From positions 930,001 to 994,000 of the forward strand of contig NZ_JAQNDL010000001.1 of the NCBI RefSeq assembly GCF_028368995.1: a DNA stretch of 64,000 bases, given 5' to 3'. Position 1 is the stretch's first letter. Every line of letters begins with the position of its first letter. A model generated the notes under the pieces. That model saw only the letters and a program-made list of their open reading frames with translations, did not search any database and had not been told where the DNA came from. This document shows positions 1-9,033 of this stretch, one piece after another. A program made the translations under genes and the position numbers. This DNA is from Nannocystis bainbridge (lineage in GTDB: Bacteria > Myxococcota_A > Polyangia > Nannocystales > Nannocystaceae).

Positions 1-312
1 GAGGCCGTCCGCGCTTACGCGCTCGCGAAGGGCACCTCGCGCCTCGACTACGTGGCGCGTCACCTCGAAGGGCGCGAGTTCTTGCTCGACCGCTTCAGCG
101 TCGCCGACGCCTACCTCGTCACCGTGCTGGCGTGGACGCTCGTGACCCCGATCGACCTCAAGCAGTGGCCCTCGCTGGCCGCCTACGCCAGGCGCCTGCA
201 CGCGCGACCGAGCGTCGCCGCCGCGTTCCACGCCGAGCGCAAGCTGTACACCGAGGAGCTCGCACGCCACGGCAAGCCGCTGCCCGCGGCCCTGCGCCCC
301 CGCGCCGACTGA
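1..312 (+). CDS. Glutathione S-transferase, C-terminal part (5' truncated by window)
   Basis: The open frame runs in from the window edge and gives 103 residues. The stretch FLLDRFSVADAYLVTVLAWT followed by the W-P-x-L-x-A-Y motif is the signature of the all-helical C-terminal GST domain (the N-capping/hydrophobic-staple region around S-V-A-D). Cytosolic GSTs conjugate glutathione to electrophiles. The thioredoxin-like N-terminal domain with the glutathione site lies outside the window, so the subclass and activity cannot be judged. The internal GTG at position 52 is not the real start, because homology-like sequence continues upstream of it. The family call is firm; the substrate is unknown. 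Confidence 0.85.
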   Translation, partial: EAVRAYALAKGTSRLDYVARHLEGREFLLDRFSVADAYLVTVLAWTLVTPIDLKQWPSLAAYARRLHARPSVAAAFHAERKLYTEELARHGKPLPAALRPRAD

Positions 313-410
313 CGCGCAGCCGGCGGTCGGCGCACGGCGAGTCCGCCGCGCTCGTTCGCCCACGCGAGCCCGCTCGCTACGTGCCAGAGCTCGCCCGCGA
401 TCGACCAAAA

Positions 411-429
411 ATGGCCCGAAGGACAGGTC
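411..429. repeat. Solitary palindrome copy, ACCTGTCC-TTCG-GGCCAT type
   Basis: The element reads atggcccgaaggacaggt, whose reverse complement has the common form ACCTGTCC TTCG GGCCAT. It lies in the 254-base gap between the GST and the esterase lipoprotein. Nothing else recognisable is seen in that gap. Confidence 0.6.
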
Positions 430-566
430 GCGCCCGCGCCGCGATCGGTCGCGCCCGCTGTGTGCCCGCGACCGCGGTCGAGATCACGACGAGCGACAGC
501 TTCACCAGCGCAGCCCCCCGGCGATCCCGCATGCGAGCCCCGCTGCGGTTCGCCTAGATTGGCGCG

Positions 567-1991
567 ATGACTCGCATCGCCTCCCTGCTCTCGACCACCT
601 GTTTCGCGCTGTTCGCCTGCCAGGACCCCGGCAACGGGAGCACCGAGACCGAGGCGACGAGCGACCCCTCGACCTCCACGAGCACCGCCGGGCCCACCAC
701 CGACGCTGCCACCACCGACGTCGCCACCACCGACGTCGCCACCACCGAACAGCCGACGACCGAGGCGAGCACCACGACCTCGACCACCGACGACACCACC
801 ACGCAGGGCGTCGACACTACCACCATCACGACTGACGACACCACCACCACCACGACTGACGGCACCACCACCACCACCACCACCACGGACGGCACCACCA
901 CCACCACGACTGGCGACACCACCACCACCACCACCACCGGCGACACCGACACCGAGACCACCGGTGAGCCCTCGCCGTGGGACGGCGAGCCGTTGCCGGA
1001 CGCGCCGGACGGCGAGTGGCAGTGGGTCCCGTTCCCCGAGTCGCAGTGCAGGGATGGCAGCAGCGCCGGCATCGCCGTGCGCTACGGCTCCGGGCCCGGC
1101 CTCATGATCTATTTCCAGAGCGGCGGCGCCTGCTTCAACGCCGCCACGTGCAACCAGAACGCCAAGAGCTTCGGCATGGCGAGCTACAACAACTTCGTCC
1201 AGAACGCCGGCGGCGCTGGCATCTTCGACGACGACGCGCCCGAGAACCCGGTCGGCGACTGGAGCGTCGTGTTCGTGCCCTACTGCACCGGCGACGTCCA
1301 CGCTGGCGCCCAGCCCGACGTCGAGATCGACGGCATCGCCGGCACCCAGCAGTTCGTCGGCTACACCAACGTCACCCACTACTTGAACCGCGTCGTCCCG
1401 ACCTTCCTCGGCACCGCCGAGCACGTCCTCGTCACCGGCGAGAGCGCCGGCGGCTTCGGCTCCGCCTTCAACTACGACCGCATCGTCGAGGCCTTCCCCG
1501 ACCGGCCCGTCACCCTCCTCGACGACTCCGGCCCCGTCATGTCCGACGCGTTCATGTCCCCCTGCCTGCAGCAGCACTGGCGCGACATCTGGAACTTCGA
1601 GGCCACCTTGCCCGCCGATTGCGCCGAGTGCTTCCAGCCGGATGGTGGCGGGATCTCCAACATCATCCCCTACCTCGCCGCCAAGCATAGCGACCAGCGC
1701 CTCGGCCTCGTCTCGTCGCTGCAGGACCAGACCATCCGCTACTTCTTCGGCTTCGGCCTCGACGACTGCGCCGGCGGCCAGATGAGCGGCGCCACCTTCA
1801 CGGCCGGCCTCGCCGACCTGCGCGACGACTGGATGGAGGATCCGGCCGGCACGTGGGGCGCGTTCTATCTGGCCGGAAGCCAGCACACCTGGCTGACGCC
1901 GAGCTTCTACTCGGCCCAGACCGACGGCGTCCTGCTGCGCGAATGGGTCGCCGACCTCCTCGCCGGCACCGCGACCAACGTCGCACCGTGA
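567..1991 (+). CDS. Pectinacetylesterase/Notum-like lipoprotein with Thr-rich linker
   Basis: This 474-residue protein starts with a lipoprotein signal peptide (lipobox LFAC, Cys at about 18). A roughly 110-residue linker of Thr/Ser/Asp follows, encoded by runs of ACC/ACG. From about residue 135 it is an alpha/beta hydrolase of the pectinacetylesterase (PAE/Notum) family: the oxyanion-side motif GGACFN, the YCTGDVHAG block, the nucleophile elbow GESAGGFGS with its catalytic Ser, a DDSGP loop, and a late His in the SQHTW motif, giving a plausible Ser-Asp-His triad. Family members remove acyl groups from polysaccharides or proteins. The linker should hold the catalytic domain off the outer membrane. 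The substrate is unknown. A Val-rich open frame on the other strand is a shadow of the Thr linker. Confidence 0.85.
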   Translation: MTRIASLLSTTCFALFACQDPGNGSTETEATSDPSTSTSTAGPTTDAATTDVATTDVATTEQPTTEASTTTSTTDDTTTQGVDTTTITTDDTTTTTTDGTTTTTTTTDGTTTTTTGDTTTTTTTGDTDTETTGEPSPWDGEPLPDAPDGEWQWVPFPESQCRDGSSAGIAVRYGSGPGLMIYFQSGGACFNAATCNQNAKSFGMASYNNFVQNAGGAGIFDDDAPENPVGDWSVVFVPYCTGDVHAGAQPDVEIDGIAGTQQFVGYTNVTHYLNRVVPTFLGTAEHVLVTGESAGGFGSAFNYDRIVEAFPDRPVTLLDDSGPVMSDAFMSPCLQQHWRDIWNFEATLPADCAECFQPDGGGISNIIPYLAAKHSDQRLGLVSSLQDQTIRYFFGFGLDDCAGGQMSGATFTAGLADLRDDWMEDPAGTWGAFYLAGSQHTWLTPSFYSAQTDGVLLREWVADLLAGTATNVAP

Positions 1992-2018
1992 CCCTCCCGC
2001 GACGCGCGGCACAACCTC

Positions 2019-2084
2019 CATGTGCATCTTCGGACATGCTCCCATGGACATGTCCTGATGCGCATGTCTCCTGGAACATGTCCT
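2019..2084. repeat. Cluster of CATG-centred palindrome units
   Basis: The short gap between two convergent genes holds five CATG cores in about 65 bases, including gacatgct, ggacatgtcc, gcatgtctcc and gaacatgtcc. Head-to-head ggacatg/catgtcc half-sites can pair into small hairpins. There is no T-run typical of an intrinsic terminator, but the location between convergent genes fits a terminator-like role. Confidence 0.75.
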
Positions 2085-2111
2085 AAACGCGCGCGTCCCT
2101 GACCCCTGCGC

Positions 2112-3062
2112 TCACGGGGACCGGTCGAGCTTGTCGAGCTCCGCGAGCACGTCCCTCCGCAGGCCATCGCTGGCGGCCTGCCAGCGCTCCAGCAGCGCGG
2201 CCCGGCCCGGCTCGCCGCGCATCCCGTGAAGCGCGTAGGCCAGCGCCCACGTGATGCTCTTGCGATCGTCGCGCCACTTCAGCGAGCCCGCGATGCGCTC
2301 GATCGACGCCAGCGCCGCCGGCGGATCGAAGCGCCCCAGCTCCTTGACCCGGAACGCCGCGGCCCGGCGGTCGCCCCGCTTGAAGTCGTCGGCGAGGGCA
2401 CGCTCGACCAGGCCGAGCTTCACCGCGCGGAACTCCGCCTCCGTCACCGTCGGGCTGGTCGCCGGCGGCTTCGCCAGGAGGGCCGCGAGGCCGCCGTCCT
2501 CGAGCCGCGCGAACTCCTCGCCCGTCAGCCAATCGACGTCGTCGATCAGCAGCAGCGGCGTGTCGATCAGGCGCGCATCGGCCTCGGTGACGAGACGGAC
2601 CCGCATCGACGTGGCCGGGCGGCGCAGACCGGCGACGAACGCGTCGTCGTCGAGCGACGCCTCCAGCCAGTCCCAGAACGCCTCCTCGTCGCCGCCCGGG
2701 CCCATCGCCAAGGCGTCGGGGCGCGCCTCCATCGCGGTGAACCACAGCTCGAGCTCGCGGCCATGAAACGCCAGCAGCGCCGCGTCCGTCGGGCTCGTCC
2801 CGTCGAGGTAAGGGCCGAAATCACCGAGCGGGACCGGCGGCCTGGCTGTGCCCGAGCACGCCCACGCGAGCGCCCGGGCCTTGGCGTCCGCGAGCTTCTC
2901 CGCGAACACGACCGCCGGCTCGGCGGCGTTCGGCGCCGACGGCCGGACCACGCGGACCAGCAATGCGATGGCGCCCGGTGTGGCGGCGGGAAAGAAATAG
3001 AAGCGATCGTGGGCGATGCCCATGCGCGACGGTGCCACGACCTCGCCGGCCGCGACAAGCAC
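2112..3062 (-). CDS. Protein of unknown function (316 aa)
   Basis: I do not recognise the family. The frame is open for 316 codons with normal myxobacterial codon bias. The protein is rich in charged residues, has no signal peptide and no membrane segment, and looks cytoplasmic. The N-terminal half reads as a beta-strand-rich domain (RFYFFPAATPGAIALLVRVV); the C-terminal half is predicted mostly helical from its Ala/Leu/Arg heptad-like pattern. The start is uncertain: GTG at 3062 gives the longest form, and the ATG 13 codons further in is equally possible. It is convergent with the upstream esterase lipoprotein. Confidence 0.6.
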   Translation of the reverse strand: MLVAAGEVVAPSRMGIAHDRFYFFPAATPGAIALLVRVVRPSAPNAAEPAVVFAEKLADAKARALAWACSGTARPPVPLGDFGPYLDGTSPTDAALLAFHGRELELWFTAMEARPDALAMGPGGDEEAFWDWLEASLDDDAFVAGLRRPATSMRVRLVTEADARLIDTPLLLIDDVDWLTGEEFARLEDGGLAALLAKPPATSPTVTEAEFRAVKLGLVERALADDFKRGDRRAAAFRVKELGRFDPPAALASIERIAGSLKWRDDRKSITWALAYALHGMRGEPGRAALLERWQAASDGLRRDVLAELDKLDRSP

Positions 3063-3215
3063 GAGCGACGCAGCGCCGCTCGCCTCACGCGAGCGAAGCC
3101 GAGGGCTTCCCGGCCGCCAACATGCGGCCGGGAGCCCCTCGTCCGCGCTGCCACGAATGCGCGGACGCTCATGCCGGCGCCTGACGCGAACGTCAGGCCC
3201 GGCATCCAGGCGACA

Positions 3216-4637
3216 TCACGCCGCCCAGAGCGACGCCTTGCAGCGCTCGAACATCGCCGTGGCGATCGCCGGCCCTGGCACGCCGCACAGGCGCGACACC
3301 TCGGCGTCGGGCTCGGTGGTCGCCAGTGCGACCGTCATGCGCGCCAGCTCGGCGGCCTCGGCCGCGCGCACCCGCTCACGGGCCGCCTCGTCGAGCTGAC
3401 CGTAAAGCCAGGTCGCGACGTCCCACGCCAGCGCCGCGTGGTCCAGCTCGTCCTCGGCGATGGCGGCGAACAGCCGGCGCAGCGGCTCGTCCGCGGCCAC
3501 CGACGCCTGGTAGCGGGCCACCAGCGCGCCGAACGTCTCGCGCACGCAGCCCTCGACCGCGTTCTCGAGCGCCAGCGCCTCGAGCGAGCGCACCTCCGTC
3601 GGCACCTCGATGGCCGGCGAACCGCAGTCGGTCGCCGCCAGCCGCTCGCGCAGGCCCGCGAACCCGGCCGCGTGGCGGACCTCGTCGCGCGCCGCAGCCT
3701 CGGCGCGCTCGATCAGCGCCGCCGGGGCGCCGTGATGCGCCAGCTCGCAGGCCAGGCGCTCGAACGCCGGCACGCTGGCCGCCTCGAGGTGGTGCATCTC
3801 GTCGAGGTAGGCCACGAGCGCGCTGTCGGGGGTGCGCGGCGCCGGGCGGAAGCCCTCGGGGCGGCGGCCCGCGACCGCGCAGCCGTCGTCCGGCTTGGTA
3901 AGGTCGACCTCGGCCTGCGACGTCACCGCATCGCCCTTCACCGTCACCAGGTGGCCGTGGAATTGATTGAGGCACTCGTTGAAGTTCTTCTTCGCCAGCA
4001 GCTCGTAGCCGCCCTCGACCTCGCGCACCTTGCTGGCGTCGCACAGCGGCGCGTAGCCGTCGAGCGTGGTCAGGAACATCGCCTCGACCGGCGCGTCGAC
4101 GGTGCCGAAGAGCGCCACCAGCTCGGCGCGGGTGGTGATCGTCGTGACGTCGGCGCCAGACTGGGCCACCAGGTACGTCGAGGTCGGCATGCGCCCGGCC
4201 CCCGGCGGGAACAACGAGTTGGGCGAGGTCGCCTTGGCGAGCGCCTTGGTGCACGCCTTGGCGGTCTTCGGATCTTTGCAGCTGGCGCCGAAGCTGGCCA
4301 CCACCTGCGAGTTGAGCACCTTCCATTGCTCGCCCTTGTCCGGCTGCAGCTGCGAGACCCGCAGCTCGACGTAATCATAGGACTTGGCGAGCTTGGCCTC
4401 GCCGAAGCGGGCGACCAGCGCGGCCGGATCGCAGGTGTCGCCCGCGAACTCGGCGACCGCCGGCCCGGACGGCTGCGCCGGCGCGGGCGGCTCGGCGGGC
4501 TCGGCAGGCGGCTCGGCGGGCGTGCTGCTGTCGGTCGGCGCCGGCTCGGGCGGGATTGTCGAATTCTTCTCGCAGGCGGCCGAAGCCAGAGCGGCGACGA
4601 TCGACGCGGTGAACACGGAATGGAGGCGGTCTCGCAT
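3216..4637 (-). CDS. Lipoprotein with C-terminal ferritin-like (diiron four-helix) domain
   Basis: The start at 4637 is chosen because it gives a proper lipoprotein signal (MRDRLHSVF...ALASAAC). A Pro/Ala/Glu linker follows, then about 200 residues of unknown fold with several Cys. The last 200 residues form a ferritin-like bundle: helix A with DEMHHLEAASVPAFERL, helix B with RDEVRHAAGF, helix C with ENAVEGCVRETFGAL, helix D with EDELDHAALAWDV. The E and ExxH residues spaced this way are the classic diiron ligands. Such domains bind iron or act as small oxidases or peroxidases; here it would act in the envelope. Which reaction it catalyses is unknown. Confidence 0.75.
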   Translation of the reverse strand: MRDRLHSVFTASIVAALASAACEKNSTIPPEPAPTDSSTPAEPPAEPAEPPAPAQPSGPAVAEFAGDTCDPAALVARFGEAKLAKSYDYVELRVSQLQPDKGEQWKVLNSQVVASFGASCKDPKTAKACTKALAKATSPNSLFPPGAGRMPTSTYLVAQSGADVTTITTRAELVALFGTVDAPVEAMFLTTLDGYAPLCDASKVREVEGGYELLAKKNFNECLNQFHGHLVTVKGDAVTSQAEVDLTKPDDGCAVAGRRPEGFRPAPRTPDSALVAYLDEMHHLEAASVPAFERLACELAHHGAPAALIERAEAAARDEVRHAAGFAGLRERLAATDCGSPAIEVPTEVRSLEALALENAVEGCVRETFGALVARYQASVAADEPLRRLFAAIAEDELDHAALAWDVATWLYGQLDEAARERVRAAEAAELARMTVALATTEPDAEVSRLCGVPGPAIATAMFERCKASLWAA

Positions 4638-4762
4638 GTGCCGGCAGGATAGCCGGCTCCGCGAGACGCGGGGGACGATCTGCCCCGGGAGCGAGCGGCG
4701 GGCGCGAACTCGGCCGATCCGGGCGGGCGCTGGCCTGCATCGCCGCTGCCCGCGCTTATCGC

Positions 4763-4786
4763 GGGACATGTGCGAAAGAACAGGTC
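4763..4786. repeat. Palindrome copy, degenerate (gggacatgtgc / gaacaggtc)
   Basis: A single weak copy lies in the 195-base gap between the Rieske oxygenase and the ferritin-like lipoprotein, both on the minus strand. It sits about 45 bases downstream of the oxygenase stop. Confidence 0.45.
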
Positions 4787-4832
4787 GTGGTGACCGATCC
4801 GCGCCGCGGGGACTCGCGGCCCCGACCGGGGC

Positions 4833-5990
4833 TCACGCCGACTCCGGCGATTGCGACCAGCCGCCGTCGAGGTAGCCGCGGGCCACGCGGGTGACGAACT
4901 CGTGGACCGCCTGCTCGCGCGGCGCGAACACTCCGGGCCGAAAGCCGCGCGACGACACCCCGCGCTGCACGCTCTCGACCGCGCACCAATCCTGGCGATT
5001 GGTCATGTCCCAAAATTCCGTCGCATACGCGGGCGAGAACGACGGCGCCGCGATCGCCTCCGGGTGGAACAACCACTGACACTCGACGCGGGTGCGGTCC
5101 GGCGCCAGAGCCTCGAGCCGGTGCGTCAGCACGTAATCGGGGTGGAGGCTGATCAGCAGGTTGGCGCCGACCCCGTAATAAAACACGCTGCGTCGCTGCT
5201 CGGCGGACAGTCGCGGCAGCGGCAGGCCGCCGCTCTTGCCGTCGAACGACATCGTCTCGACCCCGGGCATGAGCTGCATCGGCCCGCCGATCCACGCCCC
5301 CGCGCCGGCGAAGTTGCGGCCGCTGGCGGGCGGGCTGACGCGGCACAGCTGCGGGTGGATCTGCGGGCAGTGGTAGCACTCGTGGTAGTTCTCGATCACG
5401 AGCTTCCAGTTGGCCGCCAGCTCGTACGTATGCGTCGCGGCCATCTGCAGCGATTCGAGCGTGTGTGCGGCGGTCAAGGCGTCGAGGTCGCCGAGCCATC
5501 GCTCGAGTGGCTCCGCCGTGCCGGACAGGTTGACGAACACGAACCCGCCCCACAGCGCCACGCGCACCGGCACCAGCCCGCGCGGCTCGGCCTCGCGTCG
5601 CTGGCCTCGCAGCGCCCCGTCGAGCCCGTAGACCCAGCCGTGATACGGGCAGCGGATCTGCCCGCCGTGCACGCACTCGCCGATCTGGACCAGCTCGTGG
5701 GCGCGGTGGCGGCACACGTTGAAGAAGCCGCGGAGCTCGCCGGCCCCGTCGCGCACCAGCAGCACGGCCTCGCGCCCGGCGCGGATCGCCCGCTGCGCGC
5801 CGATCGGCCCCAGCGCCTGAGCCCGGCCGACGCACACCCACGAATCGTCGAGGAACGCGCCGAGCTCCCACCGGTGCACGGCCGGCGACACGTACGCCTC
5901 GCTCGGCAGGCCCTCGCCCTCGCCGAACGGCCGCAGCACCCGCGCCAGCGCGGCGGGATCGACCGGAGCGACGCGCGCGGGAGCGTCCAT
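4833..5990 (-). CDS. Rieske non-heme iron oxygenase, alpha subunit
   Basis: The 385-residue length is typical of the large subunit of ring-hydroxylating or demethylating oxygenases. The Rieske 2Fe-2S site is complete: CRH near residue 92 and CPYHGW about 18 residues later. The mononuclear iron site is marked by ENYHECYHCPQIHP, which has the expected His/His pair, with a late Asp near WDMTN. This arrangement resembles choline monooxygenase or carnitine oxygenase-type proteins more than naphthalene dioxygenases. No ferredoxin, reductase or beta subunit lies next to it, so electrons must come from elsewhere. The substrate is not deducible. Confidence 0.9.
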   Translation of the reverse strand: MDAPARVAPVDPAALARVLRPFGEGEGLPSEAYVSPAVHRWELGAFLDDSWVCVGRAQALGPIGAQRAIRAGREAVLLVRDGAGELRGFFNVCRHRAHELVQIGECVHGGQIRCPYHGWVYGLDGALRGQRREAEPRGLVPVRVALWGGFVFVNLSGTAEPLERWLGDLDALTAAHTLESLQMAATHTYELAANWKLVIENYHECYHCPQIHPQLCRVSPPASGRNFAGAGAWIGGPMQLMPGVETMSFDGKSGGLPLPRLSAEQRRSVFYYGVGANLLISLHPDYVLTHRLEALAPDRTRVECQWLFHPEAIAAPSFSPAYATEFWDMTNRQDWCAVESVQRGVSSRGFRPGVFAPREQAVHEFVTRVARGYLDGGWSQSPESA

Positions 5991-6085
5991 CGCAGCTCAG
6001 GATAGTCGACGTCTTCGCCGCGGTCGAACCGACCTGCGCACTGCGGGCGCGACCGTCACGGCGGGCGATCGGTCCCGCGCCGGCG

Positions 6086-7540
6086 TCAACCTCGCTTGCC
6101 GCCGAAGCGGTGCGCGAACACCCCCGCGATCGCGAAGAACACGGTGTGCTGGTCGCGGGCGAGGCCGGGCCCGCCGTCCATGATCGCCGGGCCGCGGTAG
6201 AAGAACCCGTTCGCGCTGGTCGAGTGGTCGTAGCGATACTCGAGGCGCACGAGCAGGTTGTTGAACACGCGCACGTTGTTGGTGAACGCCGCCGACACCA
6301 GCGTCTGCGGCACGCCGAACATCCGCCCGTCGCGGTCCCAGAAGAACTCGGGCCGCAGCGCCATGTCCCACGTGCGCTGCTTGCCGAGCACGCGCCAGCG
6401 GGTGAACACCGCCCCGTTCATCCACATCTGCCACGGCGACAGCGGCAGGTCGGTGCGTGGGTCGGCGCCGACGTCGAACAGCGCGCCGACGCCGAAGCGC
6501 TCGGTGTTGTAGACCGCCTGCGTGTCCGAGAACAGCCGCCAGGCCCGCGCCCGCATATCGGCCTGCTCGGGCCCGATCCACACGTACTCGCCGAAGTTGA
6601 ACTTCTCGCTCGCGGTGAACGTGTAGCCGAGCATCACGCTCGGCGCCTTGTTGTTGTCGGCCAGCAGCTGCCAGCCGTTGACGATCCACAGCTGCACCTG
6701 ATGGCGATCGCGGATCGTCTGCGCCAGCTTCAGGCCCGAGAGGTAGTACGGCACGCTGTTGAGCTGCCAGGTGACCGTGTAGTTCCAGTTGTAAGGGCTC
6801 CAGTGGACGCCGATGCCGACCGGGCTCAGTTGCAGGCCGACCGTCACCTCGGTGCCGTGACGGGTGCGTAGGCCGATGTTGGCGCGCGACAGGTGCTTCC
6901 ACACCTCGGGCCCGGCGAACTTGCCGTTGGCGCCGCCGGGGTTCGGCTCGTAGGCCACCAGCGCGTCGGCGGCCGGGCCGCCCTGGGCCGCGAACTCGAA
7001 CAGCGGCGAGAACTTGCCGGGGATGGCGTCGCGGCGCACGTACGCGACCGCGTGGTTGAGCGTGAACTCGCCGGTCCGCGGCTGCACGCTGGTGCCGCGA
7101 TACACGTGGTTGTCGGGGTTGTTGCTGTTGTAGCCGTAGTTGACGTCGATGAAGCCGCCGACCTCCCACGGCTTGAAGCCGGGCAGGTGCGGGTCCATGT
7201 GCTCACCGGCCGCCAGCGCCGGGTTGTTGACCGCCGCCGCGTCGGTGCCCGGCAGCGCCTCCTCGACGCGGTCCTCCTCGGCCGGGAGGGTCGCAGGGTT
7301 CACCGGGCGCACGGGCGGCCTCGCGGGTCGCGAGGACGGCACGACGGGTGTCTCGCTCGCCGCGACACCCTTTGACGCCTCGCTCGCCGCGACGGGCCCC
7401 GCCTCGAACGTCGGCTCGGGCACCTCGATCGCCCGCGTCGGCGTCCACGGCGGCAGCGCCAGCGCCCCGCTCGTCGGCTCGCCCGGTGCGGCGAGCACGA
7501 GCGGGACGAGCGAGGCGAGGGCGGAGATCGTCGGGCTCAT
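6086..7540 (-). CDS. OmpL-like putative beta-barrel porin (porin-2 family)
   Basis: The 484-residue protein has an N-terminal hydrophobic segment that looks like a signal peptide ending near LAAPGEP, then a Pro/Ala/Glu-rich linker of about 110 residues. The rest alternates in the way of outer-membrane beta strands. The opening WEVGGFIDVNYGYNSNNPDN block and the repeated N-x-x-P-Y-Y / G-x-N-W pattern are typical of the putative beta-barrel porin-2 (OmpL-like) family. It probably forms an outer-membrane pore of unknown specificity. The low-complexity linker before the barrel is unusual for a porin and may reach into the periplasm or peptidoglycan. Confidence 0.75.
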   Translation of the reverse strand: MSPTISALASLVPLVLAAPGEPTSGALALPPWTPTRAIEVPEPTFEAGPVAASEASKGVAASETPVVPSSRPARPPVRPVNPATLPAEEDRVEEALPGTDAAAVNNPALAAGEHMDPHLPGFKPWEVGGFIDVNYGYNSNNPDNHVYRGTSVQPRTGEFTLNHAVAYVRRDAIPGKFSPLFEFAAQGGPAADALVAYEPNPGGANGKFAGPEVWKHLSRANIGLRTRHGTEVTVGLQLSPVGIGVHWSPYNWNYTVTWQLNSVPYYLSGLKLAQTIRDRHQVQLWIVNGWQLLADNNKAPSVMLGYTFTASEKFNFGEYVWIGPEQADMRARAWRLFSDTQAVYNTERFGVGALFDVGADPRTDLPLSPWQMWMNGAVFTRWRVLGKQRTWDMALRPEFFWDRDGRMFGVPQTLVSAAFTNNVRVFNNLLVRLEYRYDHSTSANGFFYRGPAIMDGGPGLARDQHTVFFAIAGVFAHRFGGKRG

Positions 7541-7683
7541 GGCGGTCGCCGCCGCATTGTGCGGCCAGATCTCGCTCGAACGCCAATTCGTCGCCGACCG
7601 GGCCAGGCGCGCGCCTCTCGAGGCTTCGCGCGCCGGATCGCCCGCCGTCAGTCCGCGCGCCGCGCGAACCGCCGCCGGCTTTC

Positions 7684-7706
7684 ACATGTCCCGAAGGACA
7701 GGTTCA
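7684..7706. repeat. Palindrome copy that supplies the bioB stop codon
   Basis: The element reads acatgtcccgaaggacaggt and is followed directly by tca, the reverse complement of the bioB TGA. The stop codon of bioB therefore abuts the element with no spacer. Confidence 0.75.
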
Positions 7707-8801
7707 AGCGAGCACGGGCAAGTGCATCGCCCCGCCCCGCCGCTCGACGCGGGGGGCCATCTCCGGGCGCGGCGGCGGGGCCTCGCCGGTGGCGCACACG
7801 CGGCCGTGCAGGCCCAGCTGCTCGAGCATGTCGAGGTCGTCCTGGGTCGAGCGATTGGGCGTCGTCAGGAAGTCGCCGATCATCATGCCCGACGCCCCGG
7901 CGGCGAAGATCATCGGCTGCAGCTGCCCCAGGTGCTGGCGGCCGGCGGCGATGAAGATGTTGGGGCGCGGCAGGGCCAGGCGGAAGCAGGCGATGATGCG
8001 CAGCATCTCGCGCGGCGGCAGCGGGTCGACGTGCTGGAGGTTCGTGCCCTCGATGCTGACGAGGAAGTTGATCGGCACCTCGTCGACGTCGAGGCCGCGC
8101 AGCTCGAGCGCCAGCTCGGCGCGGTGCTCGGGCTGCTCGCCCATGCCGAAGATCCCGCCGACGCAGGTGCGCAGCCCGAGCTCCTTGGCCGCGCGGATCG
8201 TAGCGAGGCGATCGTCGTAGGTGTGGGTGGTGACGATCTGCTCGTAGTAGCTGCGGCCCGACTCGAGGTTGTGGTTGAACTCGGTCATGCCGGCGTCGCG
8301 CAGCTCGCGGAGCGCCTCTTTGCTGACGATCCCGAGCGACGCGTGAGCCTCGGTGTGGCCGGCGGCGCGGACCTGGCGGATGCCCTCGACCATGTGCTTG
8401 AGGCCCTTGGAGCCGTCGGCGTAGCCGCGCGTGGCCGTCACCAGCCCGAGCGCCGTCGCGCCCTGGCCCTGAGCCTTGCGGCTGGCGGTGACCATGTCGG
8501 CGTGATCGAGGAACTTGTCGGCCTTGATGTGGGTGGTGAAGTGCTTCGACTGCGCACAGAAGCCGCAGTCCTCGGGGCACCCGCCCATCTTGGCGTTGAC
8601 GATCGAGCACAGGTGGACCTCGTCGCCGAAGCGAGCGCGGCGCAGGCGATCCGCGGCCCCCATCAGATCGCCCAGCTCGCCCTCGCCGCGCAGGTAGCGG
8701 ACCAGGGTCGCCCCGTCGAGCGCATCCCACTCGCCGCCGAGGATCCGTTCGGCGATGGCGTGCGGAGCGGGGAGTGCGGGGCGGCCGTCGGTGCTCGTCA
8801 T
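7704..8801 (-). CDS. bioB: Biotin synthase
   Basis: The radical SAM enzyme inserts sulfur into dethiobiotin in the last step of biotin synthesis. The [4Fe-4S] motif CxxxCxxC is at residues 75, 79 and 82 (GGCPEDCGFCAQS). Other family blocks follow: the YNHNLE-like FNHNLESG, the GIFGMGE motif, VPINFL, and the C-terminal AGRQHLGQLQP region that carries the conserved Arg near the [2Fe-2S] site. The ATG at 8801 is preferred over longer frames because conserved sequence begins just after it; this gives 365 residues, the usual length. It stands alone without other bio genes. The C-terminus past EQLGLHGR is low in conservation. Confidence 0.95.
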   Translation of the reverse strand: MTSTDGRPALPAPHAIAERILGGEWDALDGATLVRYLRGEGELGDLMGAADRLRRARFGDEVHLCSIVNAKMGGCPEDCGFCAQSKHFTTHIKADKFLDHADMVTASRKAQGQGATALGLVTATRGYADGSKGLKHMVEGIRQVRAAGHTEAHASLGIVSKEALRELRDAGMTEFNHNLESGRSYYEQIVTTHTYDDRLATIRAAKELGLRTCVGGIFGMGEQPEHRAELALELRGLDVDEVPINFLVSIEGTNLQHVDPLPPREMLRIIACFRLALPRPNIFIAAGRQHLGQLQPMIFAAGASGMMIGDFLTTPNRSTQDDLDMLEQLGLHGRVCATGEAPPPRPEMAPRVERRGGAMHLPVLA

Positions 8802-9033
8802 GCGGCGAGGTATACCGCAAGCACGTGCGCCAGGGACCGGCTGTGCGCCTGTCGTGCGCGCTCGCCCGTCCGCCGCATCTCCCGCGCTCCATCCCCCCGT
8901 GGTCCGCGAGTGAGGTTTGCCGTGCACCGCCCTTCGCGTCCCCGCGCGCGTGCGCGGCGGGCTCGACGGATCTCGCGCTTTCACCGCTCCGTCGCCGGTG
9001 GTAACCTCCCCGCGCCCGCGAGAAGGCTCGCCC

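Noticed and set aside
183..2051. A 622-codon minus-strand open frame, and a Val-rich minus frame at 554-1072.
   Set aside because: They are antisense shadows of the esterase lipoprotein; ACC/Thr runs read as Gly or Val on the other strand. The plus-strand gene has a signal peptide and a conserved hydrolase motif.
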